Source: Tetranychus cinnabarinus (Eukaryota > Arthropoda > Arachnida > Trombidiformes > Tetranychidae). Taken from it: a stretch of 64,000 nt of DNA. The DNA lies in NCBI GenBank assembly GCA_022266195.1, contig WHVY01000001.1, forward strand, positions 11,594,001 to 11,658,000. The letters are read 5' to 3'. Below, piece by piece: positions 10,996 to 21,611 of the stretch (the stretch's first letter is position 1; each line of letters opens with the position of its first letter). The notes under the pieces are model-generated. The model did no database searches, was not told the DNA's origin, and saw only the letters and a list, made by a program, of their open reading frames with translations. A program made the translations under genes and the position numbers.

Positions 10996-11364
10996 TATTG
11001 CAATAAATCAAGTAAATATGTTCCACAAGGTAAAGGCTCGAGACATCTTAAGATTCAAGGCACCCGAAAAATAGGGGAAAGGTGTCAATCATCCATTTTA
11101 GTGAACCCTGGTTCAGAGGGAAAACATTCAATCAATTTTGTAAAAACACATGTTGGTCACAGTATGGAGCTTAAACATATCGATATACCAAAAGATGATA
11201 AGCTTGAGCTGGTTAGTATGTTATGGCGATTACACGTCATACTATCTTCGAAAAATCCTTATCTTGTATCTTATCCTTATAATTCAGATGGTATCCAAGT
11301 TCGTTTGGTAAAATGCGTTTTGAGGTTGATGGTATCTGTTTATAAGCCAAAGAAAATAATATAA
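10996..11364 (+). pseudogene. MULE/FAR1-type DNA-binding domain relic
   Basis: This open stretch lacks an ATG. It has a pattern often seen at the N terminus of arthropod MULE-related proteins: a cysteine near the start, 'K.QGTRKIGERCQSSILV', and then FVKTHVGHSMELKHIDIP followed by a helix. The CQSS and KTH-x-GH elements would be zinc ligands of a FAR1/FLYWCH-like fold. No transposase catalytic domain follows. It may be part of the same broken gene as the J-domain remnant, but a TAG upstream of 10996 separates them. Confidence 0.35.
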
Positions 11365-11952
11365 TTCATAATATTAGGTAGTTCGAAGCAAACAATGACT
11401 CGGTTTTTTCTCGGTTTAAATTCTTTATTTTGCAATCGATTTTTTGTAAATTTGGTACACATTATATGTATTCCCCTTCGCTTTCAATGACACTTTTCCA
11501 TCGCTAATAATTTATAATAAAAACTTTGAAAAAATCACAACCTAATTTCAAATCAAACTAGATTCAACGTCTTGTTAATTCTTGTTCAGAATCTTGTTGT
11601 TTAGTTTGGCTCCTTTCCTTCATTCAGCGTCTATTAATGATTATAAAAACACATTTATCATACTGAATGAAAGAATGGACGAGAATGAAATAAACTTATA
11701 TTGTTTTTATCAATATTTTTATCACTGTGTTATCACGGCATGATTACGGTTTTTTAGATAAAAAATTCAGTATAAGTTGAGTGAAAACGTGAAAGTTTTT
11801 AATAGTAATAATGATTGTAACAAAGTTGATACAAACAAGAAAAACATGTGCTACATATTGATAGCTGAGATACGCAAACTCAAATCTTTTCTTAGAATCC
11901 CTTTAGTATTCTATTTTTGTTCAATTTTAATCCAGATAACAAATATATTATA
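11365..11952. other. Intergenic, no feature seen
   Basis: AT-rich sequence with no supported coding region. The open frame at 11777-12037 runs into the MITE and has no protein-like features. Confidence 0.5.
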
Positions 11953-12094
11953 CAGTAAAGTACCAGAAAATGACAGTAATAGCTCATTACTACGATTCAC
12001 CATACTATACAGATTTTTCAAACACCTCCTTAATTAGGGCCCATTGACAAATTTACTGTCACTATCTGTACTGTCATTATCTGGTACTTTACTG
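11953..12094. mobile_element. Tc1/mariner-type MITE (142 bp)
   Basis: Terminal inverted repeats of about 25 bp start CAGTAAAGTACCAGA and end TCTGGTACTTTACTG, with one mismatch further in (…AATGACAGTA). The element is flanked on both sides by TA (11951-11952 and 12095-12096), the target duplication of Tc1/mariner transposons. It has no coding capacity. Confidence 0.85.
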
Positions 12095-12262
12095 TATCCA
12101 AATATTAATATATAATACCACAAATTCAAAGAAAAACGAAAAAAAATGGAAATAATAATATCTAGTAATTCCACAGCCTTAATTGGCTTGAGTAAGCATG
12201 CGTTTATTTATGCCCAATTATAATTTACAAACAATAAATTAACTGAGAATCTGCATTAAAAG

Positions 12263-12434
12263 TGTAAAGATTTTAACTTTACTGTTTGAGAGTTCCTAGG
12301 GAACTAACTCTTTTCTTTATTTGAGTCTACAATTTATATCTTAGAATACATAATACATGCTAACATAGGTAAAATAATCGATAAAGGTGTAACATTAAAA
12401 TCAGAATACATCAATTACTTTTAGGTGTGTTACA
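12263..12434 (-). repeat. LTR (3' LTR in element orientation)
   Basis: 172 bp, identical to the copy at 17788-17959, with TGTAA...TTACA ends. In element orientation it follows the cysteine-rich ORF. The base string next to it, which would prime plus-strand synthesis, contains the purine-rich AGAATGGCGGCCGG. Confidence 0.92.
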
Positions 12435-12474
12435 TATACCGGCCGCCATTCTGAACAGCCACTGTTCAGTTACA
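12434..12474 (-). repeat. Hairpin/polypurine-like segment, copy 1
   Basis: About 41 bp next to the LTR contain CTGAACAG-CCA-CTGTTCAG, an 8-bp stem, beside a GGCGGCCGG run on the minus strand. A second copy with a few mismatches lies at 13990-14030. The two copies bracket the cysteine-rich ORF. Confidence 0.75.
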
Positions 12475-12748
12475 ATAATTACGCGGGTTCTGAGGATGGT
12501 AAGTTTGTGTTTGGTGAAGGGTTCATTGTTCCGATGCTCTCAACTTATTTTCAGCTTCGTTCAACAATGTAGGGATAGCATTAGGACTAGAATTATATGT
12601 TGAAATTTAATTGTTTGGTTCGGATCTTGAATCATATTTAGTAATAACAGATTTGTAAATATAATATTATTGACTAGTTAAAGAAATGTGAAATTAATTA
12701 GTACGTTATCAATTTTCTTTCAGCCATCGGTTCGTATTTCGGGTAAAT

Positions 12749-13804
12749 TTAAGTCAATCTGGTTCTTATTTTAGAAGATTTGTTCCATCCTTCTAGCTCT
12801 ATAAGAGGAAAGTCTATTTCAGCCCCTGCAGTATATGAGATTTGACCGTTGGAAGATTTACTATGGAGCATGATTTGTCTTAAACTTCTAGAGTCTTCGC
12901 TCCCACAATTACGACAACAGTTGGGTCCGATCCCACAGAATTCGGGTTGATAACTTTCTTCTCTTGTGAGGGGAGGACCAAGACAGCATCCACTGTTTCT
13001 TGTTGGGTTGTCTGGTCGGAATTTCTTACAGCATCCCTTGTAATTGGACTTGTGATTTGGTATGCAGTTGTATTCAATGTTCCACTCTTCACAACACCAT
13101 TTACAAATGATTAAAAACTGACTACGGAGCCGATAAAATGGACTATCCCGTAGTTCAAAAGAGGTAGGATATTCTTCAAAATCAAGAGGGTGTATTGAGA
13201 CAGCAGTACGAGCAATTTGGGAGTAATATTTGTAAAATTCGCTTATCTTTGCGTCACTTGCCATAATAAACTGTCTCTGATTATGGTTTGTCGGAGTACC
13301 TCTATGACAAGGAATTCTCGCCATGGAAGACTGTATCCAAGATTTTTCAAACATACTGACTGGAGAGAAGGAAACAACATCGATGAGTGCAAAGTTATAG
13401 GGTTCAGGTGGGTCACTGCAATCTTCAAGATAGTCGTATTCAGGTTCGACATATGCGTGTTTGACATAGCATTGGGATCGTATGGATCGGGCAAATGCAA
13501 ACTCATTAGCATCATGAGATGAACCGTCAATTGCATGGTCCATACTGATAAAGAGTCCTAAAGCAGCGTAGTCTGCATTATCCGCAAATGTTTCATAAGA
13601 AGTTTTCTTAAGTCCACCTTGAAAAGGACAACAAAAGGAATAGGAGGCACCACCAATAATACCAACATACTGGATGATTCCGTCCCAAACTGTATTCTTG
13701 ACACGCAAGTCACTAGCATAGTGTATTATATATTGCCAAAATACCACGCTTTGTCTATTTCGGTTACAAAATGGGATAAGGGCATTGCAAGGTTTATCCG
13801 TCAT
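12749..13804 (-). CDS. Cysteine-rich protein of unknown function in LTR element
   Basis: A 351-residue minus-strand ORF starts at the ATG at 13804; the open frame extends a few codons upstream without a better start. It has no recognisable retroviral domain. The C-terminal third is dense in paired cysteines (KWCCEEWN, YKGCCKKF, GCCLGPP, PNCCRNCG), suggesting zinc or disulphide binding. The middle contains SMDHAIDGSSHD, and there is no clear signal peptide or transmembrane helix, so an envelope role is not supported. It sits between the Gag-like ORF and the 3' LTR, where extra or captured genes usually lie. It is bracketed by two copies of a 41-bp hairpin segment, which suggests later acquisition. 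Confidence 0.6.
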   Translation of the reverse strand: MTDKPCNALIPFCNRNRQSVVFWQYIIHYASDLRVKNTVWDGIIQYVGIIGGASYSFCCPFQGGLKKTSYETFADNADYAALGLFISMDHAIDGSSHDANEFAFARSIRSQCYVKHAYVEPEYDYLEDCSDPPEPYNFALIDVVSFSPVSMFEKSWIQSSMARIPCHRGTPTNHNQRQFIMASDAKISEFYKYYSQIARTAVSIHPLDFEEYPTSFELRDSPFYRLRSQFLIICKWCCEEWNIEYNCIPNHKSNYKGCCKKFRPDNPTRNSGCCLGPPLTREESYQPEFCGIGPNCCRNCGSEDSRSLRQIMLHSKSSNGQISYTAGAEIDFPLIELEGWNKSSKIRTRLT

Positions 13805-13989
13805 TTCGGGACGCAAACAGATTTTTCAATATTTAGGATTGTTAGAATTACAATAAAAGGTAATAAAGAGTTAATAGAGATGAATGAAGGATGGCGAAAA
13901 CTAAGTTTTCTTAAACCATCGATCGAATCAATCAAAATATTTTAGGAATGAGGAATAGGATCAGGTTTTGTGTAAATGGGTCTAATACA

Positions 13990-14030
13990 ATATACCGGCC
14001 ACCATTCTGAACAGTCTCTGTTCAGTTACA
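13990..14030 (-). repeat. Hairpin/polypurine-like segment, copy 2
   Basis: Internal copy of the LTR-adjacent segment at 12434-12474, again with CTGAACAG and CTGTTCAG arms and GGTGGCCGG. Its position just after the Gag-like ORF suggests it marks the former 3' end of a smaller element. Confidence 0.75.
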
Positions 14031-14262
14031 TTATTTGTGACCACTCAAATTTAAGGTGATAGGCTGCCATCCATGGTTTCAATTTGAGTGTTAACCTGAA
14101 ATAAATTATTATTGGATTCCTATGTTTTATACTAACTCAAAATTTTATACTAGTCTCTATTAGTTTTGTGATTATTTATTTTGTTTTTTGTTTATTATTT
14201 ATTTTTCTTTATCTAAGGTTCTCTAATTTCTATGTTTTAAATAAGTTTTAATCTTTCTTTCT

Positions 14263-14760
14263 TTATTTGTCCGTTTCTTTAACTGATTCATTTACGGTTT
14301 CGAGAAGTGACGAGTAGCTGTTGACTTCTTGTTCGGCCAATCTAGCTGCTATAATTAATTCATTAATTGTTTTTGGATTTCTTAAAACAATCTCATATTT
14401 GATTTGAGGTAGTAATTTTCCTTTTATTAGACTGACGATAAAACTCTCAGGCGTTGTTCTATCTATGATTTTACATAATCCATATATTTGGTAAATAAAA
14501 GCGATGGTAGATTGACCAACTTGTTGTTTGTTTGCCTGTAATTCTTGTGCTAGCTTAGCTTTGTAATGAATGGGACTAAGGCCTACAAGAGCGTCATTCT
14601 TCCATTCTTCTTCATTATCTGCGTCGACGTTTGCCCTTGGGCTGTCAGCATACAAGATGTCGTACAATTTAATTAATTTTTCTTTTGTTGTACCTATTTT
14701 GAGTAATTGATTTACGAGTTTAATTTCGGTCACGTAGAATAAGTTATCTTCTTCTTCCAT
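14263..14760 (-). CDS. Gag-like capsid protein of LTR element
   Basis: A 165-residue minus-strand ORF with an ATG at 14760. The segment with W-K-x-x-A-x-x-G-L, then a helix with 'TIAFIYQIYGLCKIID', then 'SLIKGKLLPQIKYEIVLRNP' and 'TINELIIAARLAEQE' follows the retrotransposon Gag (Ty3/gypsy capsid) pattern. The expected zinc knuckle (CCHC) is absent and the protein is short, so it is a minimal or truncated Gag. It is the only recognisable retroelement protein in this LTR element. Confidence 0.7.
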   Translation of the reverse strand: MEEEDNLFYVTEIKLVNQLLKIGTTKEKLIKLYDILYADSPRANVDADNEEEWKNDALVGLSPIHYKAKLAQELQANKQQVGQSTIAFIYQIYGLCKIIDRTTPESFIVSLIKGKLLPQIKYEIVLRNPKTINELIIAARLAEQEVNSYSSLLETVNESVKETDK

Positions 14761-15039
14761 TCTTTATTCGTTAAGTATTACATCTTTAATCTGGTTATCT
14801 AGTATCTAATTTAATAAAATTTTCTTAAGGTTGTAAATAATCGTAATTTAATTTAATTTATTTTAATTAATTTTTAATTAAGTAAAGTATTTCTATTCGA
14901 TATTAAAGTTGAAATATGCAATTATTTTAATGAATTATTGTTATCAATTCTTTTATAATTTCTCTTTATCTATGGTATAGTTAGATTATTTTTTGTTTAT
15001 TAATCTAGGTAAGTTATGATTATTGTATATAATGTTTAA

Positions 15040-16240
15040 TCGTTTTGTGGTGTAGTTTCTTCGAAACTTATTATTCTAGTAAGGTGTTGTCTCTTGAGAC
15101 TAAATCAAATTAAGTGATTTATTATCTATTTTGGCCAAGATAACTTTCTAGCAATTTAAGGTGTAGTCACTCTGGACTTTAATAATCTATTGTATTAATG
15201 ATTAGGGTGTAACCTTTTTGTGACTGATTTATTATATTCAGATTAAACTGACTATTATTGCTGTATATTGTAGAATCACTAGGACTTATGGTAAGATTTT
15301 ATTATTATTATCTGATTTTATTATTATAATATTATCTTCTGATCAATAGATTTGCAAAAATGCAAGGTTTAATTATTATATTTAATTCTTTGAATTATTA
15401 AAATGATTAACTTTTATATTTAATACTAGAAATTACGAGCTGAATATTCGTGCAAGTTAAGAGTTATTTTGTGACAGTGAGGAAAGATGGTGAGCTACGC
15501 TTCTAACCAATCGATCAATAACTGGTATCTGTTGAATTTTATTTATTTATTTAATTTATTTTTGTTAATACTTATTTGGAATTTTTTCAGGAAATATCCA
15601 AGAGTGCAAGTGAAACTCAGCACATGGCCAACTTTAATGACTAGAATCAATAATGAATGAGTACGTTTAGAATGGGAACTGAGTTCTTAAACCATTTAAC
15701 AATGCTCTTCTTTTTTTTGTTTTAAATTAGAATCAATGGTGTATGATTTATATTATTTGAATTGATTAAAGATGGGAACCAAGTTCTTAAACCACCTATA
15801 AATCGTTTTTTTTTTGTTGAGTCAAAATTATAATTATAATTTAGAGTTAGGTTATTAATCAGTCAATTCGTTACGATATAGATTATAAGTAGAGCTTTAT
15901 CTCTTTCAAATGTAATTTATCAATTAAGGTGTAGTCTTTTTCAGACTAAATTTATTTAAGTAAGGATCAATCCTTTTCAGGTGAAATTTATCTAAGTAAG
16001 GTGTAGTCTTTTGCAGACTCAATCTATTTTAAGTATCAATCTTGTCAAGATCTAATTTATCTGAGTGAGGTGTAGTCTTCTATAGACTTAATTTATTTTA
16101 TAAAGTATCAATCTTTTCCAGATTCTATTTATCTAAGTAAGGTGTAGTCTTTTGTAGACTCAATTTATTCTAAGTATTAATCTTGTCAAGATCTAATTTA
16201 TCTGAGTAGGGTGTTGATTTACTATTTGAGTAATGGTCAA
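15040..16240 (-). repeat. Degenerate tandem repeats with AGTCT/AGACT hairpins in leader
   Basis: The motif AAGGTGTAGTCTTTT-x-CAGACT recurs at about 15085, 15160, 15927, 15995, 16067 and 16140, with weaker copies around. The later copies are about 70 bp apart. Each copy can fold through AGTCT pairing with AGACT. The array lies in the long untranslated leader of the LTR element, where packaging and dimerisation signals are expected. Confidence 0.7.
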
Positions 16241-16649
16241 CTTTAATTTATCTAGGTACAATGTGATGTTATTAGATCTAATTTGTCTTTTCAAATTTGA
16301 TTTATTGATTTTTTATATAGATTTATTAATTTGATTAATTTTGATAATTAATTTATATATTATTAGTGATATGAGGATAGAATCCAAATATTTTATCGAT
16401 AATTCTCTATAATATTGGTTGATTGTTTTATATCTTAGATATTTCTCTAAAAGATTATCTTTAGTTAATAGTAATTGAAGAATAAATGTAACTAATTCAG
16501 AGTTAAATCAAGAAAACATCTAAATAAATCAGTTATTGTAAATATCTTAAATTATACAAGCAGTAAACGTAATCAATTGGTAAGATTTAGGATGAATTGA
16601 CTTAGAACTCAGATACCGAACTAAAGCGTTCTATATTGGGTTAATCGAA

Positions 16650-17000
16650 GTGTATGAAAGATGGCGAACTGGTAAGTTCTTAAACCATGAATCGATACAA
16701 TTTAGGTATTGAGATGCAATTATTTTAGGTAAATTAGGAATATAAACTGAAAATGTATGAAAGATGGCGAACTGGAAAGTTCTTAAACCATGAATCAATA
16801 CAATTTTGGTAGTAAGATGAAATTATTTTTGAATAAATTAGAATTATGGACTGAAAATGTATGAAAGATGGCGAACTGGAAAGTTTTTAAACCATGAATC
16901 GATACAATTTAGTAAGAAAGATGGAATTATTTCTGCTAAATTAGAATTATAGACTGAAAATGTATGAAAGATGGTGAACTGAAAAGTTCTTAAACCATCA
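16650..17000 (-). repeat. Four ~100-bp tandem repeats in leader
   Basis: The block ATGAAAGATGGCGAACTGG followed by AAGTTCTTAAACCATGAAT recurs at about 16657, 16757, 16860 and 16965, roughly every 100 bp. Single related copies lie near 13885, 15675 and 15770. Their spread inside one element suggests a functional RNA or DNA signal that has been amplified. Confidence 0.75.
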
Positions 17001-17768
17001 ATTAATCACTGTCAACTAAATTAGATAAGTTTAGGTTTAAGATTAGGTAATTATTGACTCAGATGGGATGTCAGAACTAAGTTCTGTATTCCTTAGCTCT
17101 TGAAACGAATAACAATTGTGAATAAACTTAATTAGGAGTGATTCAGGTAGTAAGATAAAAGTATTTTAGGTACGTTATGATATTGGACTTTAGATTTGTT
17201 GTTAATGCAAATTTGGAAACAATTAGGCTCTAATACTAGACTATGATAATTCGTTATCAATTTACTTACGTTAGGTGATTTCGTGTTTAGTTAATATTTT
17301 GATTGTGATCGTATTAACAAACAAACCACTGGAAGGTTACCAATATTACTGTAAATGTACAATATTGCTTTTATCGTCTTGTTTTACAGACAAAATGAAT
17401 TAACGTGAATCTCAAGGAAAAGATTGCCTAAAGATGAATATGAAAATCACAATTCCTTTATCACTGAGTGTTGATTAATCGAAGATATTTTGATGGAACG
17501 CGTAGGAATACACTGAAAATTGAATGAAGATAACACTAAAATTGAAACCTCGAGTTGATCAAATACTTGAAATAAGGTTGAGATTGGTTAGAGATGTTAT
17601 TAATTGGATAAATCACTGAATAAAGGTATGATATTTTAGGATTTAACAAGTTAAAGATATTGGTTTTAATAAAATTTAAATTATTTTCAATAGATAAGTT
17701 GTTGGTTAGTTTTTTTTTTGAAAATCACTGTTATTTAAACACAAAGACAAAAAAGGGTTCTTACCGTA

Positions 17769-17784
17769 CTCGGCATCTCCACCA
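17769..17784 (-). promoter_or_regulatory. tRNA primer-binding site of LTR element
   Basis: On the minus strand the sequence TGGTGGAGATGCCGAG starts 3 nt inside the 17788 LTR. Its complement ends in CCA, as a tRNA 3' end does. This is the expected position and form of a minus-strand primer-binding site, and it fixes the orientation of the element. The exact tRNA was not identified. Confidence 0.75.
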
Positions 17785-17787
17785 AAA

Positions 17788-17959
17788 TGTAAAGATTTTA
17801 ACTTTACTGTTTGAGAGTTCCTAGGGAACTAACTCTTTTCTTTATTTGAGTCTACAATTTATATCTTAGAATACATAATACATGCTAACATAGGTAAAAT
17901 AATCGATAAAGGTGTAACATTAAAATCAGAATACATCAATTACTTTTAGGTGTGTTACA
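17788..17959 (-). repeat. LTR (5' LTR in element orientation)
   Basis: 172 bp, identical to 12263-12434. It is followed on the + strand by the AAAG target duplication (17960-17963). Confidence 0.92.
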
Positions 17960-17963
17960 AAAG

Positions 17964-19739
17964 CTATTGATCATTTAACATGAGTAAATAAGGAAAAATA
18001 AATTTGCGATATTGCATGCGTTCAACCATAGAACATTGATATCTGTATTAGGGTCCATATCAGTAACAAGATCTGATATCTATATTCAGAACAAAAACAA
18101 ACAAATATAAGTAGAATAAAGATTCTCTAAATGAATAAGAATACGTGTTTTTCGAATTCAAACGGTTTCTTTTATTTCAAAGAAGTTATTACCAATTACA
18201 TTATTGTAACCTTTTTAATCATATTCTTTTCTCACATAGAGACAGTCCTCTACAGTTTCACATTTCAAAGGGATGGGCCCTAGCCAAATGTTGTGCTAGA
18301 TTAGAACAGCATGCAAGTTGCAATTACATTATGAAGAACGAAACCGACATTTTAACTGGTCAAATTGAAACCCTTCCAAATACCCCAATCTGGTTGTTCT
18401 CCATTTTAACACCCAAAAATTGGAATTCTCGAATACCAGTCTTTTGCATCCGATCGATGCTTAAAACGACCTTTTGCTGCTGTAGGATTTAAATCCAATC
18501 TGTCTAACAAAATACACTCGAGAAGTCATGCTTCTTGTTCAAATTCAGTCAACCCTACATGGTTGTCCAAAAGCAGTCAGAAAAAAAGAGCGAGATTATG
18601 AAAATGATTTAAAGAAACACGATCACTGTTAGACCTAACTGTTTTATGTCATCCATTATTGTAAAAAAACAAGATTAAAAATCAAAGAATACAGAAGAAA
18701 TAATCAAATACTAAATTGAGAAAATAGCAAAAGTTCAATGTGTAAGAAGGACGGAAGTAAAAGGTTGAAATTTATAACCTTTGCCCAATATGGCTGACCA
18801 ATACAGTGGTCTAGTGACCCTTGCTCAATCTATGGTAAAAGATGAAAGTGCGCTAAATTTGCGCGTTAAGTAAATGTAATATGCAAGTATAATGCTTTAA
18901 TTATAGCCGAAAGAGGCTTCGGCTTAAATAGCTGGGGAAGATGTAAGAATTGAGAAATTTACTGTTTCCAAGAATTGGTACATCTAAAAATTTGAATATT
19001 AAAACTAACTTTAAACATAAATTGTTTAACAGAAACCGGGATTTAACGTTTATTCAAAATCCAAACAAAGATGCAAATTCCGGATAAAAGCAACAAAAAA
19101 AAGACATAAAAACTGTCAGACCCATGTACTAAGTAAGTGCAATGAGTGAGAAGAAAAGAGAAAATTGAAAAGTCACGTAGATCAAGTCAGGCTAAAAAGA
19201 GGTCAGACTAACGGGTATAAAAAGAAAAAGAAAGCAAAAGAAATCAGTCTAATTTTAGTATGATTTGGACTCATAATTGGTGAAAGTGAAAAATTGTAGC
19301 CTGAATTGAAATTCATCTAAAAAATGAATAAAAATTGACTTGCTAATTAATGTTACTTTTCCCATTAAATTTCGCCATAGGGTCTGACAGTAATGTCATT
19401 ATGTTTGCCTGTTTCTCCTTTATTTTCAGCAACTCATCACCTTACAATATCGCTAAAGAAGTAGAAATACATGAAGATGATTTTAAGGATATCTGTGAAC
19501 TTCTTGGTCTTGGTCTTTGTCAATATTTGGTCAGCATACTACGCTGAAGAGCAATTGTCCAATACGTTGGCACTCCTTGTTAGTGAACAATTTTGATCAA
19601 TCCTAATGTTGTTAATCAACTACTGGCTAGTATGGATAGATTTAATTTGATTTTAAGCAAGATTTATTATTGATGACAAACTTGCAATCATTCCAATCAA
19701 AATTCAAGACTGCAGTTACAATCTTGTGAAAATTCAAGC
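17964..19739. other. Intergenic, no feature seen
   Basis: About 1.8 kb of AT-rich DNA without a supported gene. The open frames at 18145-18492 and 19350-19547 have no domain, no codon signal and no flanking splice sites that I can support. Confidence 0.5.
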
Positions 19740-20384
19740 AGAAAAGCAGCCAACTATCAACAAAGCTTCACTACTGCGATGCCAGTTGTAGGAAATTCTA
19801 TCATCGTTTAACAGCTTAGCCATAGGACTACTTTAGTCACATATGCTCGGTAAATTTGATCGTAGATTTCCATCGTCTAAATCAAATATTGTTACATCTA
19901 ATTTGGACCCGAAATTCAATGACTTAGCACCAGCCTATGATTACTGTGAAATGCAAAATACGGAAAGGAGTTATTCTTAAAATATTTCTCTGAGGTCGTA
20001 GGAGAAGATAATAATGTACATCAAGAAACGCAGACGAGTGAAGAAGGTTGATCTGAACAACTTGCTAGAAAATTTTCAGTTCACTCATATGCAGCAACTA
20101 ATTTCGATTTGGAGATAGATTCTTATTTAATATCTAAATCTAGTCGTGATGTTTTAGAATTTCGGGATGGAAGAAAATCAGCATGGTCGAACATTTGGAC
20201 ACAAGCAACGGCTATCTTGGCAATACCTGCGACAAGTGTACCTGTTGAAAGGCTTTTTTCAGTTTCTGGGTTAACATTAAACAAGAAAAGATCTCAATAT
20301 GCCCCTGATAAACTGAATGAGATTTTATTCATACATGATAACTTTGATTTTTTTAAGAATAATTATGATGGTTACGATTATTAA
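19740..20384 (+). pseudogene. hAT transposase C-terminal relic
   Basis: Broken frames between 19.74 and 20.1 kb contain a piece like 'NLDPKFNDLAPAYDYCEM', matching the LDP-x-FK region of hAT transposases. The open stretch 20109-20384 ends in the hAT dimerisation domain: WSNIWTQATAILAIPATSVPVERLFS followed by SGLTLNKKRS. This is the conserved 'A..IPATS.P.ERLFS.aG.....R' signature. Several stops and frameshifts make it dead. No terminal inverted repeats were identified. Confidence 0.8.
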
Positions 20385-21059
20385 GTCATTTTTCCAATTG
20401 GAATTACAAATTCAACTAAAATTTTTAATTAGATTTATCAGCTGAGCCGATTTATAGCCGATTTTCATCGATATTTATTGATATTGCTTATGATATATCG
20501 ATGATATTCCAAAAAGTTTGTTAACTTTTGTAGCTTCAACACATGGTTTCTTACCTTTTGGAAAATTTCGTTTTATGTGCATGAAGATACGATTTTGAGA
20601 GTTGATCTTAATCTTAGTCACAATTTAAAATTTGCAAGTCTTTCCAGTTCTTCCTTTCTTTTAAGGCTTACGCAGAACCGTAAGTTTCAGAGTTGCATCT
20701 TGCGTTTCCTGCCAGCTTCTCTGTTTTGATAACTGATGCGATAAATTGTATCAACTAAAGGTAAGTTTTTACTGAATTTGTGTTACTGATATCTGTACTT
20801 TAGATAGTAATAGCAACATTGTTTTCTTATTAATAGATGGTGATTTGATGTCAATGATTGATCTGAAATTACTATGGTGGATGATAAATGATGGAAGATC
20901 ATTCAATATTTGTGAAATTTCATCATTAAAAGCATTTTTAAAGTCACCTAATTCAAATACACTCCACCTGGAAAGAAAGCAATTACTGAAACGATAATAA
21001 ATTATATGAATCTTAAAAAGAATTAATGCTTACACATCTCAAACTTTTTCACAGTTTTA

Positions 21060-21611
21060 CATTATCAACGGACCTTTGGGGTGACACAATCACCACAAGG
21101 TCATACATTGGATTAACTATTCATTACATTGATGATAATGAACCGATGAAATCGTGTTTAGCTGCCTAAGATTTTCCAATCAATCATACAGCCGAACACA
21201 TTACTGACTCCATCTAAGAAATTGTACTTGAATTCGAAATCGAAAATGAGGAAATTTATGACTGAGTCCGCATTAAACATGGTTTTAGCAATAAAAGATA
21301 TTTCGACGAAACATATCTGATTTGAAGCACACAAAATGCACTTTGTTGTTATGGATTCAGTCCAATATGATGAAAACGCTGTACAATTGATATCAAAGTT
21401 GTTTACTTTTTTCAAACAAAGTAACAAAGCAAGTTTACTTTTCACCGAGGAGCAAATGAATGATAATGCAGTTCCCCTCAAATCAAAAAAAGATGTACAG
21501 ACAAGATGGAACTCGTCGTTTCTAATGACCGAAAGATTTGTCAAATTATGCCTAAAACATCATTTTGAATTGAAATATTGTGATCTCCAAGATGATCTTC
21601 TATATTTTTGA
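21060..21611 (+). pseudogene. hAT transposase central relic
   Basis: At 21065-21165 one frame reads TDLWGDTITTRSYIGLTIHY, the hAT catalytic-region motif 'T.D.W......sY..lT.H'. At 21336-21611 another frame reads SKKDVQTRWNSSFLMTERFVKL, matching the conserved 'DV.TRWNS...M..R' motif. The order of the two relics in this window (C-terminal part upstream of central part) shows they come from separate insertions or a rearrangement. Confidence 0.75.

Larger units (their letters stand above)
12263..17959 (-). mobile_element. LTR retrotransposon, non-autonomous (5.7 kb)
   Basis: Identical 172-bp long terminal repeats lie at 12263-12434 and 17788-17959, each beginning TG and ending CA. A 4-bp AAAG flanks the element (12259-12262 and 17960-17963). 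The primer-binding site lies next to the 17788 LTR in minus orientation, so the element reads right to left: LTR, a 3-kb repeat-rich leader, a Gag-like ORF, a cysteine-rich ORF, LTR. No protease, reverse transcriptase, RNase H or integrase is present, so it must depend on an autonomous relative. The identity of the two LTRs implies a very recent insertion. Confidence 0.92.

Noticed and set aside
16650..17000. Regularly spaced repeats that could suggest a CRISPR array
   Set aside because: The repeats are imperfect, the spacing is about 100 bp with related spacers, and the host is a eukaryote; they belong to the leader of an LTR element.
18145..18492. 115-codon ORF
   Set aside because: No ATG-supported gene model, no motif, and cysteine/phenylalanine-rich translation typical of chance AT-rich frames.
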